Origin: an uncultured Alphaproteobacteria bacterium
GTDB lineage: Bacteria; Pseudomonadota; Alphaproteobacteria; HIMB59; GCA-002718135
Assembly: GCA_902588745.1 (NCBI GenBank)
Contig: CACIQI010000008.1
Location: 1-64,000 of the forward strand
DNA length: 64,000 nucleotides
Reading direction: 5' to 3'
In this document: positions 16,033 to 26,221 of the stretch, one piece after another
How positions within the stretch are numbered: the stretch's first letter is position 1
How the letters are laid out: every line of letters begins with the position of its first letter
Program-made: the position numbers and the translations under genes
Notes under the pieces: generated by a model
Told to the model about the DNA's origin: nothing
The model's input: only the letters and a program-made list of their open reading frames with translations
The model's database searches: none

Positions 16033-18302
16033 GCTAATTCTTTTTTTACTTCTTGTTTATTAGAAAATTCAAAGTTAATTTTTTTATCTTTACATGTAAT
16101 TTCAACATGTCCACCTTTAGCTAGTTTACCAAAGATAAGTTCTTCAGCCATCGGTTTTTTAACTTTTTCTTGTATGACTCTACCTAATTCCCTAGCACCG
16201 TATACTTCATCATAACCCTCTTCAGCTAAAAATTCTTTTGCTTCTTTATTAATTGATAATGAAACTCCTTTATCTTCGAGTTGTGCTTCAATTTCTATAA
16301 TAAATTTATCTACTATCGAAAGTACAATATTTTTAGATAAATGATTAAAATGAATAATTGAGTCGATACGATTTCTAAATTCTGGTGAAAAAATTCTATT
16401 TATTGCATCACTACTATCATCGTTAGATCTTTTTGCATTAAAACCAATTTTGTTTTTAGATACATCAATTGCACCGGCATTAGTTGTCATAATTAATATA
16501 ACGTTTCTGAAATCTATCGTCTTACCATTGTGATCGGTTAGTTTTCCATAATCCATTACTTGTAAGAGAATGTTGAATAAATCATAGTGGGCTTTTTCAA
16601 TTTCATCCAAAAGCAATACACAATGAGGATTTTGATCGACTCCATCTGTTAATAATCCACCTTGGTCGAAACCTACGTAACCAGGAGGAGCTCCAATAAG
16701 TCTGCTTACTGTATGACGCTCCATATATTCTGACATATCAAATCTAAGAAGTTTAATACCAAGCGTATTACTTAATTGTTTAGCTACCTCAGTCTTCCCT
16801 ACTCCTGTAGGCCCAGAAAATAGATATGAGCCAATTGGCTTTCCATCTTCTCTTAGTCCTGCTCTTGCCAACTTAATGGAAGATGATAATTCTTCGATGG
16901 CCTTGTCTTGACCAAATACGAAATTTTTCAAATCTCTCTCTAAATTTTTTAAACTGTTCTTATCACTTTGATTAACAGATTTTGTTGGAATTCTAGCCAT
17001 TAAGGCAACTACTGCTTCAATATCTTTGGAAAGTATAATTTTTTTTCTCTTTTCTTCTGGTAATAAATATTGAGAGGCTCCTGCTTCATCGATAACATCA
17101 ATAGCTTTATCTGGTAGCTTTCTATCACCTATATATTTATTCGATAACTCAACGGCACTAATAATTGCTTCTGGCGAATATTTAATATTATGGTGTTCTT
17201 CATAGTACGTTTTTAAGCCCTCAAGAATTTTTACAGTCTCATCTTTTGATGGTTCCTTAACATCAATTTTTTGGAATCTTCTTACTAAAGCTCTGTCTTT
17301 CTCAAAATAATTTTTAAATTCCTTATATGTTGTTGATCCAATACATTTAAGAGTACCATTTCCTAGAGACGGTTTTAATAAATTACTTGCATCCATTGAG
17401 CCTCCACTAGTTGCTCCTGCCCCTATAACTGTGTGTATTTCATCGATAAATAGAACGGCTTTATCTTTCTTTTGTAATTCTTTAAGAACAGCTTTTAATC
17501 TTTCTTCAAAATCACCTCTGTATCTTGTACCTGCTAGTAATGCGCCCATATCTAAAGAATAAATTACAGCGTCTTCCATAATTTTAGGTACTTTTTTTTC
17601 TGTAATTCTTTTTGCTAAACCTTCAGCTATTGCTGTTTTTCCAACACCAGGGTCTCCGACAAATAAAGGATTATTTTTTTGTCTTCTGCATAAAATTTGA
17701 ATTGTTCTATCTAATTCTTTGCTTCTTCCGATTAGCTTATCAATTTTACCATCTTTTGATTTTTCATTAAGATTTATACAAAATTGACCTAAAGCACTTT
17801 TAGGTTTTTGTTGTGAATTATTGTCATTTGTTTGACTATCTACAAATTCTTCATTTTCAAAACTTTCGTTAGCTTTTGAAATACCATGTGAAATATATTG
17901 AACCGCATCTAATCTACTCATATTTTGTTGATGAAGAAAATATACAGCATGACTTTCTTTCTCAGAAAATAAAGCTACAATCATGTTAGCTCCTGTAACA
18001 CTCTCTCTTCCACTCGATTGCACGTGTATAGCAGCTCTTTGTAAAACTCTTTGAAAACCATTTGTTAATTTTGGCTCTCCTGTAAAATTTTCTTTAAGAT
18101 TTTCTAAATCATTAATGATAAATTTTTCAACATTTTCTTTTAAATTTGAAATATCAACAGCACATGCTTTAAGTACACTAATAGCATCTTGATCTTCCAA
18201 AAGAGAGTATAAAAGATGCTCTAGAGTGACATACTCATGCTTATAGTTAGTTGCTAATTGATATGCTTCTCTTAATGTTTTTTCTAAATTTTGTGACAGC
18301 AT
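16029..18302 (-). CDS. clpA: Clp protease ATP-binding subunit ClpA
   Basis: AAA+ unfoldase that feeds substrates to ClpP. An N-terminal Clp_N repeat domain (about residues 1-150) is followed by AAA1 with Walker A GDPGVGKTAIAEG and AAA2 with GPTGVGKTEVAKQ and LLLDEIEKAH. The ClpP-docking loop IGF (KIGFNAKRS) is present and there is no ClpB middle domain, which makes this ClpA. The start [10 protein letters not shown] at 18302 is chosen because its ATG overlaps the clpS stop codon (TAATG), a classic coupling; an upstream in-frame ATG is less likely. Confidence 0.97.
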   Translation of the reverse strand: MLSQNLEKTLREAYQLATNYKHEYVTLEHLLYSLLEDQDAISVLKACAVDISNLKENVEKFIINDLENLKENFTGEPKLTNGFQRVLQRAAIHVQSSGRESVTGANMIVALFSEKESHAVYFLHQQNMSRLDAVQYISHGISKANESFENEEFVDSQTNDNNSQQKPKSALGQFCINLNEKSKDGKIDKLIGRSKELDRTIQILCRRQKNNPLFVGDPGVGKTAIAEGLAKRITEKKVPKIMEDAVIYSLDMGALLAGTRYRGDFEERLKAVLKELQKKDKAVLFIDEIHTVIGAGATSGGSMDASNLLKPSLGNGTLKCIGSTTYKEFKNYFEKDRALVRRFQKIDVKEPSKDETVKILEGLKTYYEEHHNIKYSPEAIISAVELSNKYIGDRKLPDKAIDVIDEAGASQYLLPEEKRKKIILSKDIEAVVALMARIPTKSVNQSDKNSLKNLERDLKNFVFGQDKAIEELSSSIKLARAGLREDGKPIGSYLFSGPTGVGKTEVAKQLSNTLGIKLLRFDMSEYMERHTVSRLIGAPPGYVGFDQGGLLTDGVDQNPHCVLLLDEIEKAHYDLFNILLQVMDYGKLTDHNGKTIDFRNVILIMTTNAGAIDVSKNKIGFNAKRSNDDSSDAINRIFSPEFRNRIDSIIHFNHLSKNIVLSIVDKFIIEIEAQLEDKGVSLSINKEAKEFLAEEGYDEVYGARELGRVIQEKVKKPMAEELIFGKLAKGGHVEITCKDKKINFEFSNKQEVKKELA

Positions 18303-18634
18303 TAACTTTTTTCCATTGTACATTGTAAAGGATGTTCATTTTTTTTTGCCATATCCATTACCGATTTACATTTAGACTCCGCTACTTCATAAGTAAATGT
18401 TCCACACACTCCAATACCATTTTTATGCACATGTAGCATAATTTGCGTTGCCTCTTCTTGTTTTTTATTAAATATTTTTTCTAAAACCATTACAACAAAT
18501 TCCATTGGAGTATAATCATCATTTAGTAATAGGACATTATACATAGAAGGTTTTTTTGTTTTTGGTTTAGTATCTAATAATAGACCCCTTTGAAAATCCT
18601 CATTATTATTGTTATTTTCATCCTCAATTGCCAT
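18302..18634 (-). CDS. clpS: ClpS adaptor protein
   Basis: Adaptor that delivers N-end-rule substrates to ClpA. The 110-aa protein has a disordered acidic and Asn-rich N-terminal tail (residues 1-28) and then the ClpS core: [20 protein letters not shown] (Asp-Asp and Met of the N-degron pocket), the [19 protein letters not shown] segment and a basic C-terminal strand. It directly precedes and overlaps clpA, the standard operon order. Divergent from the dacA-like gene; the 83-base gap should hold both promoters. Confidence 0.97.
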   Translation of the reverse strand: MAIEDENNNNNEDFQRGLLLDTKPKTKKPSMYNVLLLNDDYTPMEFVVMVLEKIFNKKQEEATQIMLHVHKNGIGVCGTFTYEVAESKCKSVMDMAKKNEHPLQCTMEKS

Positions 18635-18717
18635 ATTTATTAAATAATATGTTTTGAAATATTTTAAAGTATTTTTATGTTTGAAAGCATCGAAAATCTT
18701 ATGTTAAGCAAAGAAAA

Positions 18718-19821
18718 ATGAAAAAAAATTTATTATTAATCATAATTTTAAATAGTTTTTTCATATTAAGTTTTTCATCAAATATATTTGCCAAAAAAGC
18801 AGCTATAGTAATCGATTTTGATACTGAAGAAGTTTTATTTGAAGTCAATGCTGATACCAGAAATTATCCAGCATCCCTTACAAAAATAATGACTTTATAC
18901 ATTGTATTTGATTACATCAAAAAAGGAAAGCTAAACTACGATAGTCAATTGAGTGTATCAAGCGTTGCTGCATCAAGATCACCAAGCAAGTTATATTTAG
19001 AAGAAGGTTCAAGTATTAAAGTAAGAGATGCTGTTAATGCACTTATAATTAAATCGGCAAATGATGTAGCTACTGTGGTAGCAGAAAACATAGCAGGAAC
19101 TGAAAAAGAATTTGCAAAACTTATGACTCAATATGCAAAAAATCTTGGTATGAGCAATACGACATTTAAGAATGCATCTGGTCTTCCTAATAGAGCTCAA
19201 TTAACAACTGCAAGAGATATTTCAAAACTATGTCATAAGCTTATTACAAATTTTCCAAATGAATATAAATTGTTCAGTAATACAAAGTTTTCTTACAAAG
19301 GTAAAACATACAAAACTCATAATAAATTAATGCTCAGTTACGAGGGGGCTGATGGAATTAAAACGGGGTATATAAAGGCATCTGGTTTTCAATTAGCTTT
19401 TTCAGCTGTAAGGGACAATAAAAGACTCATCGGTATAATTTTTGGAGGCGATACTGGGAGCCAAAGAAATAAATCTCTTAAAATTATAATGGATAAAGAA
19501 TTCGCTGAATTAAATATAAAAATAAATGATAATAAAAAAGAAATTGTTAAAAAGGAAGTAGAAGTAAAAGAGGTTAAAAAAAATAATTACTCAATTGTTG
19601 TTGGAACATTTAATTACAGAAATAATGCTGAAAAACAGATTAAATTAATTAAAAGTAAATATCCAGTTTCTACAAAAGATAAAAATTCAAATGTCGTTCT
19701 CATAAAAGTTAACGGCAAACAACTTTATGAATCTAGATTTGAAAACTTTTCTAAAAAAGAAGCATATACAGCGTGTAAAAGATTAAAAAAATATAACCGT
19801 GATTGTTTTGTTAGATTGTAA
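18718..19821 (+). CDS. dacA: D-alanyl-D-alanine carboxypeptidase with SPOR domain
   Basis: Penicillin-binding protein of peptidase family S11, periplasmic, which trims stem peptides of peptidoglycan. A signal peptide (about residues 1-25, ending NIFA) is followed by the catalytic motifs S53-L-T-K56, S113-A-N115 and K215-T-G217. The final ~75 residues (NNYSIVVGTFNYRNNAEKQI onward) form a SPOR domain, which binds denuded glycan at division sites, after a Lys/Glu-rich linker (about 270-290). The S11 plus SPOR fusion is common in alphaproteobacteria. Converges on the phosphomannomutase gene with an 11-base overlap. Confidence 0.93.
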   Translation: MKKNLLLIIILNSFFILSFSSNIFAKKAAIVIDFDTEEVLFEVNADTRNYPASLTKIMTLYIVFDYIKKGKLNYDSQLSVSSVAASRSPSKLYLEEGSSIKVRDAVNALIIKSANDVATVVAENIAGTEKEFAKLMTQYAKNLGMSNTTFKNASGLPNRAQLTTARDISKLCHKLITNFPNEYKLFSNTKFSYKGKTYKTHNKLMLSYEGADGIKTGYIKASGFQLAFSAVRDNKRLIGIIFGGDTGSQRNKSLKIIMDKEFAELNIKINDNKKEIVKKEVEVKEVKKNNYSIVVGTFNYRNNAEKQIKLIKSKYPVSTKDKNSNVVLIKVNGKQLYESRFENFSKKEAYTACKRLKKYNRDCFVRL

Positions 19822-21217
19822 ATTTATAATTTACACCACTTAAGGATAATTGATTTTCGATAATTTCAATTAAAGATATAAGACCTTCTTGAGAAGTTGA
19901 CTCTGCTCTACATGTTAATTGGTTTTGAGTGTTACTAGCTCTCATTAGAAACCATCCATTATCATTTTCAACTCTAATGCCATCTATGTCAATTAATTTA
20001 CCCTCAGTATTTTTTATCCTGTCTTTAATTTCTTCAATAATTAAAAATTTTTTTGTTTCATCAACATCGAATCTTGTTTCAGGTGTTGAAAATGTTTTAG
20101 GATAAAAATTAATTAATTCATTTAAAGTTTTTTCCTGATTACATAATATTCTTAATAGTCGTAATGCAACATACATAGCATCATCATACCCATAAAAATC
20201 ATCAGCATAACAAACATGACCACTCATCTCTCCAGATAATGGAGAATTCAATTCTTTCATTTTTTCTTTTATAGGTGAATGGCCAGTTTTAGACATAATA
20301 GGATCACAATTAATTTTTTTTGCTTCATCAAAAAAAACTTTACTACATTTAACATCCATAATTATTTTTGGGTTATCGTATAGGTTAGTAATTTCTGTGC
20401 ATAGTAATAACATGTACTGATCTGCCCAAACTAAATTCCCTAAGTTGTCTACAACACCCAAACGATCTCCATCTCCATCAAAAGCTAGACCTATGTCACA
20501 ACTGTTATCTTTGACTGCCTTAATCAATTGCTCCATATTTTTTGGAACAGTTGGATCTGGATGATGATTAGGGAAATTTCCATCAACTTCTTCATTAATT
20601 AATATGTTTTCAGAATTATTTAAATTATTTGTAACTTTCTTAATAACAGCTCCCATCGCACCATTACCAATATCCCAAGCAATCTTAATTTTTTTATTGA
20701 GATTAATATTTTGTAATAATCTTTTGGTATATTCAATTTTAATGTCTTCATTAATAATTTCACCTTCGATTAATTTTAAATCATTTTGATCAATTAATTT
20801 TTGAAGACTTTGAATGTCTTCGGCATAAAAAGAATGCTTATTTAAAACCATTTTAAAGCCATTGTATTCCGAAGGATTGTGAGACCCTGTTACCATTATA
20901 ACTGCGTCTGATTTAAGGTGAAAATGGGCAAAGTAAGTCATTGGCGTAGGACCCATACCAATATTAATAACTTTAGCCCCTGAGTCTTTTAAACCTTCGC
21001 AAAGTGCTTTATGTAAATCTGGTGATGTTAATCTTCCATCATAGCCAGTAGCTATTTTATTAGATTTTAATCGATTAATTACAGTGTATCCAAATGTTCT
21101 TCCTATTGTATATGCCGTATTTTGATTAATATTATCTCCAACTACTCCTCTGATGTCATACTCTCTGAGGACCTCTTGATCAAAATTTTCAATTTTCAAT
21201 TTATTTTCCAGTTCCAT
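19811..21217 (-). CDS. Phosphomannomutase/phosphoglucomutase
   Basis: Alpha-D-phosphohexomutase of the AlgC/ManB type (468 aa), interconverting hexose 6- and 1-phosphates for nucleotide-sugar synthesis. The phosphoserine loop is MVTGSHNPSEYNGFK with Ser112, the metal loop DGDGDRLGVVD, the sugar-binding loop GEMSGHVCYAD, and a C-terminal phosphate-binding loop RASNTQNQLTCRAES. It begins inside the end of the ugd gene (17-base overlap), so the two form an operon feeding UDP-glucuronate or GDP-mannose synthesis for cell-surface glycans. Sugar specificity (mannose or glucose) is not resolvable here. Confidence 0.93.
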   Translation of the reverse strand: MELENKLKIENFDQEVLREYDIRGVVGDNINQNTAYTIGRTFGYTVINRLKSNKIATGYDGRLTSPDLHKALCEGLKDSGAKVINIGMGPTPMTYFAHFHLKSDAVIMVTGSHNPSEYNGFKMVLNKHSFYAEDIQSLQKLIDQNDLKLIEGEIINEDIKIEYTKRLLQNINLNKKIKIAWDIGNGAMGAVIKKVTNNLNNSENILINEEVDGNFPNHHPDPTVPKNMEQLIKAVKDNSCDIGLAFDGDGDRLGVVDNLGNLVWADQYMLLLCTEITNLYDNPKIIMDVKCSKVFFDEAKKINCDPIMSKTGHSPIKEKMKELNSPLSGEMSGHVCYADDFYGYDDAMYVALRLLRILCNQEKTLNELINFYPKTFSTPETRFDVDETKKFLIIEEIKDRIKNTEGKLIDIDGIRVENDNGWFLMRASNTQNQLTCRAESTSQEGLISLIEIIENQLSLSGVNYKFTI

Positions 21218-22499
21218 AGTACTTAAAATCCAATTCTTTTAAATCTTCAGGGATATAAATATTTCTTAGATCAAAAATTATTTTTTCTTTTAAATTTTTT
21301 GATATTTTTTTGAAATTTAATGCCCTAAATTCATTCCACTCTGTTCCAATAATAATTGCCGATGCTCCTTCACAAGCTTCATAAGCAGAATTGAAAAAAA
21401 TAAGATTTGAATTTTCTTTTTTGGCATTATTCATTGCTTTGGGATCATAACATTGAACACTATATCCTTTTTCAAATAAGTTAGATGCAATTTTCATAGA
21501 AGTAGAATCCCTAACATCGTCAGTATTAGGCTTGAAACTTAAACCCAAAAAACAAATAGTAGATTTATTTTTAATATTGGAAACTATTTTACCTGTAATT
21601 TTTTTTATACGATCTTCGTTAGATTTGTTAACAGCATTAATAATTGATAAATTAATATTTTTGTTTTTAGCAGTTGAAGCAAATGCCTTAACATCTTTTG
21701 GAAAACATGAACCACCAAATCCCGGTCCCGCATTTAAAAATTTAGAACCAATACGTTTATCTATCCCCATTGCATGTGCAACTTGCTGAACGTCAGCTCC
21801 TACTACTTCACATAAATCAGCAACTTCATTGATAAAGGCTATTTTAGTTGCTAGAAAACTATTTGATGCATATTTAATTATTTCTGAAGTTTCTATTGAT
21901 GTGGCAACGATTGGAGTTTCTTTGAGAAATAATGGTCTATAAAGTTCTTTCATTATATTTTCAGATTTTTGATTATCTGTTCCTATCACAACTCTATCTG
22001 GCCTAATGAAATCATTGATTGCAGATCCCTCTCGAAGAAATTCTGGATTGGATACGACATCAAAAAGTTTTTGATCTATTTTATTTGAAATAATTTTTTT
22101 AACCTCCCTAGTAGTTCCAACTGGAATAGTAGACTTAGTTACAACTAAAGAATATTTTTTTATGCTATCAGCAATTTCTTCAGCAACTTGATAAACAAAA
22201 CTTAAATCAGCCTCATCCTCCAATCTTCTTGTTGGTGTTCCTACAGTAATAAAGATTATATCTGTATTATCTAAGTTATTTTTAATAGTTGATTCAAAAG
22301 ATATTAATTTTGTTTTATTGATATGCTTGTCTAGAAGCTCATCCATACCAGGTTCAAAAAATGGACACTTACCTGATTTGAGCATTTCTAGGCGTTTATC
22401 ATCTTTGTCTACACATGTTACAGAATAACCAAATTCGGCAAAACATGCTCCTGTTACCAAACCAACGTAACCGGTACCAACGATTGTAAGATTCATCAT
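21201..22499 (-). CDS. ugd: UDP-glucose 6-dehydrogenase
   Basis: NAD-dependent oxidation of UDP-glucose to UDP-glucuronate in the cytoplasm. The Rossmann motif GTGYVGLVTGACFAEFGY is at the N-terminus; TVGTPTRR, the catalytic cysteine in GPGFGGSCFPKDVKAF and the C-terminal GLSFKPNTDDVRDS are all present. At 432 aa it is of normal length for the UDPGDH family. It could act on UDP-GlcNAc or GDP-mannose in principle, but the FGGSCFPKD context and length favour Ugd. First gene of the ugd-phosphomannomutase pair; two consecutive ATG codons make the start uncertain by one residue. Confidence 0.92.
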   Translation of the reverse strand: MMNLTIVGTGYVGLVTGACFAEFGYSVTCVDKDDKRLEMLKSGKCPFFEPGMDELLDKHINKTKLISFESTIKNNLDNTDIIFITVGTPTRRLEDEADLSFVYQVAEEIADSIKKYSLVVTKSTIPVGTTREVKKIISNKIDQKLFDVVSNPEFLREGSAINDFIRPDRVVIGTDNQKSENIMKELYRPLFLKETPIVATSIETSEIIKYASNSFLATKIAFINEVADLCEVVGADVQQVAHAMGIDKRIGSKFLNAGPGFGGSCFPKDVKAFASTAKNKNINLSIINAVNKSNEDRIKKITGKIVSNIKNKSTICFLGLSFKPNTDDVRDSTSMKIASNLFEKGYSVQCYDPKAMNNAKKENSNLIFFNSAYEACEGASAIIIGTEWNEFRALNFKKISKNLKEKIIFDLRNIYIPEDLKELDFKYYGTGK

Positions 22500-22616
22500 A
22501 TTGCAGGATTTATTAAAATTTCTGTCTCAATAACCTAAATATTTATCATTTGTTATAAAATAAATAAGAGATTTTTACTGGAAAAAAATCGAATTTTTAT
22601 TATTTATATCGTAATT

Positions 22617-23627
22617 ATGTCAGAAACTAAAAAAATTCAAACAGGTATAAACAATATATCAGACGAATGGTTTAGAGCTAATATAGATAGAAAAACTCTA
22701 AAAAAACTTTCTAAAAGATCAGATTTTGAGGGCTGGAAACATATAATTATTTTTTCACTTTCATTAGGATCTCTAGGCTTATTATCGATATATACATGGC
22801 ATAGCCTATGGTTTTTACCTGTGTACCTAGCCTATTGTACGATGTGGGGTGGAGCTGATGCTATTTGGCACGAGTGTGGTCATGGAACTGCTTTCAGAAA
22901 TAGAAGATTAAATAAATTCTTCTATAACATTGCTAGTTTTATGAATAATTTTGAACCTGTTAGATGGAAGTGGAGTCACTCTCTTCATCATAGCTATACT
23001 GCTTCAGTAGATCCTCATGACTACGAAGTTGATGGTAGTATTTTTGCTAAACATACATTTCTAAGTTTTATTTTAAATTTTATTCCTGGAATTGGTTTTT
23101 TTACAATTCACAAATCTCTTTATGTAGAAATTATTAAACATGCTTTAGGAATTAGGACTGATGTGATGGAAGATTGCATTCCAGAAGATAAAATTAATGA
23201 TTGTATAAACAGCTCTAGAATTTTTGTTCTTCTATGGATTACAATAATAGGTGTCTCAATTTACTTTTCTACCTTTTTGCCAATATTTTTATTTTTAATA
23301 CCAAAGTTCTTTGGCATTAATGGTATCTGGGGTATAACACAACATATGGGTCTAAAAGAAAGCGCCAAAGATCACCGACTATCAACAAGATCAGTTAGAC
23401 TTAATCCGATCTTTAGTTTTATATATTGGAAAATGGAATACCATATTGAACATCATATGTTTCCTATGGTGCCTTCCTACAATCTTCCAAAATTATATGA
23501 AGTAATAAAAGATCAAATGCCAGAACCACAAACACTGTATGCTGCGTATAAAGAAATAATACCCGCTGTTATAAAAAAATCTAAAAATCCAGACTATTTT
23601 ATTCCTGTTCAAGTTCCGAATAATTAA
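22617..23627 (+). CDS. Fatty acid desaturase family membrane protein (copy 1)
   Basis: Integral membrane di-iron enzyme of the DesA/COG3239 type, 336 aa. Three histidine boxes are clear: HECGH (85-89), HSLHH (121-125) and HIEHH in YHIEHHMFPMVPSYNLP. About four transmembrane helices flank them. Such enzymes introduce double bonds or hydroxyl groups into acyl chains or related lipids. A paralogue with the same boxes lies at 30708-31706. The aldehyde dehydrogenase that follows after 46 bases could work on a product, but this is only context. The substrate is unknown. Confidence 0.9.
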   Translation: MSETKKIQTGINNISDEWFRANIDRKTLKKLSKRSDFEGWKHIIIFSLSLGSLGLLSIYTWHSLWFLPVYLAYCTMWGGADAIWHECGHGTAFRNRRLNKFFYNIASFMNNFEPVRWKWSHSLHHSYTASVDPHDYEVDGSIFAKHTFLSFILNFIPGIGFFTIHKSLYVEIIKHALGIRTDVMEDCIPEDKINDCINSSRIFVLLWITIIGVSIYFSTFLPIFLFLIPKFFGINGIWGITQHMGLKESAKDHRLSTRSVRLNPIFSFIYWKMEYHIEHHMFPMVPSYNLPKLYEVIKDQMPEPQTLYAAYKEIIPAVIKKSKNPDYFIPVQVPNN

Positions 23628-23673
23628 ACTATACTTGACACATCTTCAGCTTTAGTTTTATCTATATCTTTAT

Positions 23674-25110
23674 ATGGAGTTAAGAAATTTTATTGATGGT
23701 AAATTCATTGATTCATTCTCAAAGAAAAATATTCCTGTATTAAATCCGGCTAATCAAAAAATTGTTGGTAATATTGATGAAGCTTTGGATGAAGAAATAG
23801 ATTTAGCTTTCAAAGCTGCAAAAAGAGCATTCGATAAAAGAATTTTAGTAGACATGGATGCAAAAGATAAATCGAATATGATGAGAGCTATTGCTCAAAA
23901 ATTAAGAGAACGCAAAGAAGAAGGAGGAAAACTCCTTAGCCAAGAAAATGGCAAAACGATTAAACAATGTATTGATGAATTTAAAGGTGCTGCCGATACT
24001 TTTGATTTTTATGCTGGGCTAACTGATAAAATAGAAAATAAACTTATACCTTCTGGACATGATACTTTAAATTATGTTGTCCTTGAGCCTTTTGGAGTAG
24101 CTCTTCAAATTGTTCCGTGGAACTATCCTGTTTCTATTTTTTCAGGTATGGTTGCACAAAACTGGATTGTTGGAAATACAATAGTTATCAAACCTCCTGA
24201 ATTGTGTCCCATATCATCTAATTTTTATGGTCAAATTTTTAAAGATGTAGGCGTGCCAGATGGAATTATAAATATTGTTCATGGTTATGGTGAAACAACT
24301 GGTCGAAAACTAGTTCAACATCCTGGAAGTGATTATATTGTTTTTACAGGATCGCCTGAAGTTGCATCTGAAATTCTAAAAGAAACAGCAGATAGAATTA
24401 TTCCTACTCATTTTGAATTAGGCGGAAAGTCTGCAGCTATAATCTATCCTGATGCCGATATTGATAAAGCTGTTGATAGTACAGTTAAAGGAATTTTTAA
24501 ACCTAATGCTGGTCAAATATGTGTTGCAATGTCTAGGGTAATTGTTCATCCAAAAATAAAAGATGAATATATGACAAAGTTAGTTGCCAAAACGCAAAAA
24601 CTAAAAATTGGTGCTGGGGACGAAGATGGAACTGAAGTGACACCTTTAATATCAACTGATCAAATGCAAAGAGTATCAAATTATGTGAAATCAGGAATAC
24701 AATCTGGAGCTACTTTAACAATAGGTGGAGATAAAGCTGAAAGAGATGATGGAAATTTCTATCAACCAACTATTTTTGATAATGTTAAAGTTGATGCTAC
24801 AATTGCTCAAGAAGAAATTTTTGGTCCTGTAACATCAGTATTTGATTTTGAAGATGAAGAAGAAGCAATAAATATAGCCAACTCAACTAAGTATGGTCTA
24901 GCTTCTGGAGTATTCACTTCAGATGATCAAAAAGCTAAATGGACAGCTGATCGCATTCAAGCTGGAATTATTTGGCAAAATGATTGGTTTGTTGATGGAA
25001 ACAATCTTCCTGGAGGCGGTTACAAAAGATCTGGTTATGGAAGAGATGGAGGAGTTGACGGTGTTTATAGCCATGGTCAAACAAAGCGAATAAGTAAAAG
25101 ACTCTACTAG
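23674..25110 (+). CDS. NAD(P)-dependent aldehyde dehydrogenase
   Basis: Aldehyde dehydrogenase superfamily, 478 aa. Conserved elements: PWNYPVSIFSG (147-157), the coenzyme loop VFTGSPEVASEI, catalytic Glu248 in FELGGKSAA, and the nucleophile Cys283 in NAGQICVAMSRV. The C-terminal QEEIFGPVTSVFDF motif is complete. It resembles betaine-aldehyde or gamma-aminobutyraldehyde-type enzymes, but the substrate cannot be fixed. A TTGACA box (23635-23640) with TATCTA about 18 bases on lies so close to the ATG that a nearly leaderless transcript is possible. Confidence 0.92.
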   Translation: MELRNFIDGKFIDSFSKKNIPVLNPANQKIVGNIDEALDEEIDLAFKAAKRAFDKRILVDMDAKDKSNMMRAIAQKLRERKEEGGKLLSQENGKTIKQCIDEFKGAADTFDFYAGLTDKIENKLIPSGHDTLNYVVLEPFGVALQIVPWNYPVSIFSGMVAQNWIVGNTIVIKPPELCPISSNFYGQIFKDVGVPDGIINIVHGYGETTGRKLVQHPGSDYIVFTGSPEVASEILKETADRIIPTHFELGGKSAAIIYPDADIDKAVDSTVKGIFKPNAGQICVAMSRVIVHPKIKDEYMTKLVAKTQKLKIGAGDEDGTEVTPLISTDQMQRVSNYVKSGIQSGATLTIGGDKAERDDGNFYQPTIFDNVKVDATIAQEEIFGPVTSVFDFEDEEEAINIANSTKYGLASGVFTSDDQKAKWTADRIQAGIIWQNDWFVDGNNLPGGGYKRSGYGRDGGVDGVYSHGQTKRISKRLY

Positions 25111-25139
25111 TTGACATTCACAAATATTATCTTAACAAT
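25111..25139 (+). promoter_or_regulatory. Putative sigma-70 promoter of the CUT2 operon
   Basis: A perfect -35 box TTGACA (25111-25116), a 17-base spacer and AACAAT (25134-25139, four of six matches to TATAAT). It sits directly after the aldehyde dehydrogenase stop and about 40 bases before the binding-protein start. Identified by eye only. Confidence 0.45.
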
Positions 25140-25178
25140 ATTGAAATAATACTTTTAAATTAATTCATGGGAGGAATT

Positions 25179-26174
25179 ATGAAATTTATTAAATTATTTT
25201 TAATCACTGTATTTCTTCTTCCAGTTTCTATGCACGCATATGCTGCTCCAACTGGACAAGATCTTGGTGATAAATGGTGCTCAGACGTAAAAATGCATTT
25301 CTATGCTGGCGGTCCTGAGGCTGGTGGCTTTGCTGGAATAGTTGCAGCAGGGGCAATGAATGCAATAAGAGATACGGGCGCAGATGCTGAAATCATTTAC
25401 TCAGAATGGGATTTTGAAAAAATGGTCCGACAACTTAGAGAATCAGTTGGACTTGGAGTAGATGCTATTGCAATGATGGGGCATCCGGGAGATGAAGCTC
25501 TAATGCCTTTAGCAAAACAAGCTGCCGAAAAAGGTATTCTAATGACATATCAAAACGTTGATCCATCAGGTGTAAGAGCAAAATTTGGTGGTGGATACGT
25601 AGGAGCAAATTTAGCAACTCAAGGTAAAGCTCTTGCAAGAGAAGCAATTAGGCAATTTGGTTTCAAAGCTGGAGATCACGCTATAGTAATGGTTCCTATT
25701 GGAGATTACGCTAGAGCTCAAAGAGAAGATGGTGCTAGAATCATATTTGAAGAACACGGAATGACAGTTACTGTTCTTGATGGACAACCAGCTTATGCTT
25801 CCGATCCTAATATGACTATTCCGGTTTTCTCAGCTGCATTAAATGCCAATCCTGAAACAAAAGTAATTGTTCACTCTGGAAGTGATGTAATGAATGTTGC
25901 AGAAGGTATTGCTAAAGCTGCTGGTTATGGACCAGGAGAGTTACTTCAAATTGGATTTGATACAAGTCCGCAAATTATGTCGGCGTTTGAAAAAGGATAT
26001 GTTCATCTAACATCTGATCAACAACCTTTCCTTCAAGGGTATCTTCCAGTGTTATCACTTTGTCAAACAGCTGTACTTGGTACTGGTGCAATAAACCAAG
26101 ATACTGGTGCAGGATTTGTTGATACGAATAATTATCAAGCTGTTAAAGCTCTTGCTGATGCAGGCTTAAGATAG
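25179..26174 (+). CDS. CUT2 ABC transporter sugar-binding protein
   Basis: Periplasmic binding protein of the Peripla_BP_4 (ribose/fructose-type) family. The start at 25179 follows GGGAGGA and gives a clear signal peptide (KFIKLFLITVFLLPVSMHAYA, then APTGQ). The mature part contains FYAGGPEAGGFAGIVAAGAM, EWDFEKMVRQLRESVGLGVD and MMGHPGDEALMP, the domain 1 sugar-binding surface of this family. It heads a five-gene operon with ATPase, permease, ThuA-like and Gfo/Idh/MocA genes. A 10-bp stem-loop follows the stop. The sugar is probably a monosaccharide or small glycoside. Confidence 0.92.
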   Translation: MKFIKLFLITVFLLPVSMHAYAAPTGQDLGDKWCSDVKMHFYAGGPEAGGFAGIVAAGAMNAIRDTGADAEIIYSEWDFEKMVRQLRESVGLGVDAIAMMGHPGDEALMPLAKQAAEKGILMTYQNVDPSGVRAKFGGGYVGANLATQGKALAREAIRQFGFKAGDHAIVMVPIGDYARAQREDGARIIFEEHGMTVTVLDGQPAYASDPNMTIPVFSAALNANPETKVIVHSGSDVMNVAEGIAKAAGYGPGELLQIGFDTSPQIMSAFEKGYVHLTSDQQPFLQGYLPVLSLCQTAVLGTGAINQDTGAGFVDTNNYQAVKALADAGLR

Positions 26175-26184
26175 GAAAATATAT

Positions 26185-26210
26185 TGCTAACCCATTTTAA
26201 TGGGTTAGCA
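26185..26210 (+). promoter_or_regulatory. Stem-loop after the CUT2 binding-protein gene
   Basis: Perfect 10-bp inverted repeat TGCTAACCCA (26185-26194) / TGGGTTAGCA (26201-26210) with loop TTTTAA. Only a short T-rich tail follows, so it is more likely a processing or mRNA-stabilising hairpin than a full terminator. It ends 11 bases before the ATG of the ATPase gene. Confidence 0.75.
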
Positions 26211-26221
26211 TTTCAAAATTT